From the NCBI GenBank assembly GCA_013361075.1, contig JABWAJ010000376.1, forward strand, positions 1 through 5,950: DNA of 5,950 nt. The letters are read 5' to 3'. Below are positions 5,373 to 5,950 of this stretch, piece by piece. The stretch comes from Saprospiraceae bacterium. GTDB taxonomy: Bacteria > Bacteroidota > Bacteroidia > Chitinophagales > Saprospiraceae. Both the position numbers and the translations under genes were made by a program. The notes below the pieces were generated by a model. That model had not been told where the DNA came from and searched no databases. It was given only the letters and a program-made list of their open reading frames with translations. How positions within the stretch are numbered: position 1 is the stretch's first letter; every line of letters starts with the position of its first letter.

Positions 5373-5831
5373 ATGAATACTCAATTAGATCTCATCAAAG
5401 GTATCCATCCTGGTTTCATCCTTGAACGCGAACTGAAACAACGGCAATTGCGCAAAGGCCGGTTTGCACTTTCCATACAAGAGTTTCCACAAACATTGGG
5501 GGCTATTACCAAAGGTAAGCGTGACATGAATACGGCACTTGCTTTAAAAATTGAAAAAGCCCTCGGACTTGAGGAAGGCTATTTTATGATGTTGCAGGTA
5601 TATTATGATATAGAGCAGGAGAAGCAAAAGCAAAAGGCAGAACATCCTGATTTGACCAGGCTAAGACCCGTTTTATTCTGGGATACCAAAATAGAAACTG
5701 TGAATTGGCAAAAACAAAAAAAAGCCGTTATCAAAAGAGTATTTGAGCGGGGAAATGATATTGAAAAAGAAGAGATTACGCGGTTCTATGGGAAAGAAAC
5801 CATTGATCAGGTATTAAGCGCCAATGAATAA
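5373..5831 (+). CDS. HigA-like XRE-family HTH antitoxin with a C-terminal DUF6922-like domain
   Basis: A 152-residue protein of two parts. Residues 8-78 follow the plasmid-maintenance antidote (HigA/VapI) pattern: IHPGFILERELKQRQL (11-26), the turn and recognition region through ITKGKRDMNTALALKIEKALG (45-65), and the end EGYFMMLQVYYDIE (68-81), where the family has 'W..LQ..YDL'. A charged Lys/Gln linker (82-91) leads to residues 93-150: DLTRLRPVLFWDTKIETVNW, KAVIKRVFERG (117-127), then EEITRFYG. This closely resembles the small Bacteroidota domain I know as DUF6922, often found beside AbiEii-type nucleotidyltransferases. It is therefore the DNA-binding antitoxin of the next gene, whose ATG overlaps its last codons by 8 bases, implying translational coupling. 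The start is fixed by the HTH and an absence of upstream in-frame starts. The domain naming is from memory; the HTH and the antitoxin role are more secure. Confidence 0.85.
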   Translation: MNTQLDLIKGIHPGFILERELKQRQLRKGRFALSIQEFPQTLGAITKGKRDMNTALALKIEKALGLEEGYFMMLQVYYDIEQEKQKQKAEHPDLTRLRPVLFWDTKIETVNWQKQKKAVIKRVFERGNDIEKEEITRFYGKETIDQVLSANE

Positions 5832-5950
5832 TAAATTGTATACCGAGGTAGTTACCCCACAACTATTGAGTATTTTGAAAACGCTCATGGTATCTCGCGC
5901 ATTTGATGATTTCAGGCTGGTTGGAGGCACCGCATTGAGCTTATACAGAG
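5824..5950 (+). CDS. 5' end of an AbiEii-type nucleotidyltransferase toxin (partial)
   Basis: An ATG at 5824 opens a frame that runs to the window edge, giving 42 residues. The start MNNKLYTEVVTPQLLSIL leads to a helix (LKTLMVSRAFDDF) and then FRLVGGTALSLYR. F.L.GGTAL.L is the first signature of the AbiEii/AbiGii nucleotidyltransferase family: the Gly-Gly loop that comes before the catalytic D.D pair, which lies beyond the edge. In this family, studied members (AbiEii, the related MenT toxins) transfer nucleotides to RNA targets such as tRNA and cause growth arrest, often as phage defence. The gene begins inside the last codons of the HTH gene (8-base overlap), the order antitoxin then toxin. 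Whether the toxin is intact cannot be seen here. Confidence 0.82.
   Translation, partial: MNNKLYTEVVTPQLLSILKTLMVSRAFDDFRLVGGTALSLYR

Overview
The window most likely comes from a Bacteroidota (Bacteroidetes) chromosome, probably from the Saprospiria or a related environmental lineage. Three things support this. Two genes end in C-terminal sorting domains of the type IX secretion system (T9SS). One protein belongs to the cysteine-capped 'CLPEGITF' beta-solenoid family with GL..L.SIGGDL.I repeats, which I know from this phylum. Translation starts generally lack Shine-Dalgarno sequences. No mobile element, rRNA, tRNA or CRISPR array is visible.

All genes point right. At the left edge (1-357) is the 3' end of a secreted T9SS-dependent protein. 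It is followed by a 150-base non-coding block made of two inverted arrays of a GGGCAAA-like heptad; the left array has the pattern of a G-quadruplex. Next is a small two-helix membrane protein (543-1040), then a 249-base gap with a foldable stretch and a 9-base-periodic repeat. At 1290-2676 lies a 462-codon-equivalent gene for a secreted L-domain-like repeat protein. It is broken by two single-base contractions in short homopolymers and one nonsense codon, so it is a pseudogene or a site of sequencing error.

A DUF805 membrane protein follows (2771-3127). The 297-base gap after it holds a possible remnant of a signal-peptide gene and a strong palindrome (3323-3346) with a third half-site 51 bases upstream. 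The main metabolic gene (3425-4786) encodes a PLP-dependent alpha-oxoamine synthase-family enzyme (the family of AONS, KBL and serine palmitoyltransferase). A membrane-anchored protein of unknown function starts inside or just after its 3' end (to 5219), and the two are probably co-transcribed.

The right end (5347-5950) is the start of a toxin-antitoxin-like operon. A palindromic operator sits over a promoter-like sequence. It is followed by a HigA-like HTH antitoxin with a C-terminal domain resembling DUF6922, then by the first 42 codons of an AbiEii-type nucleotidyltransferase toxin, which overlaps the antitoxin gene by 8 bases. This module is the most notable complete logic in the window, although the toxin runs off the edge.
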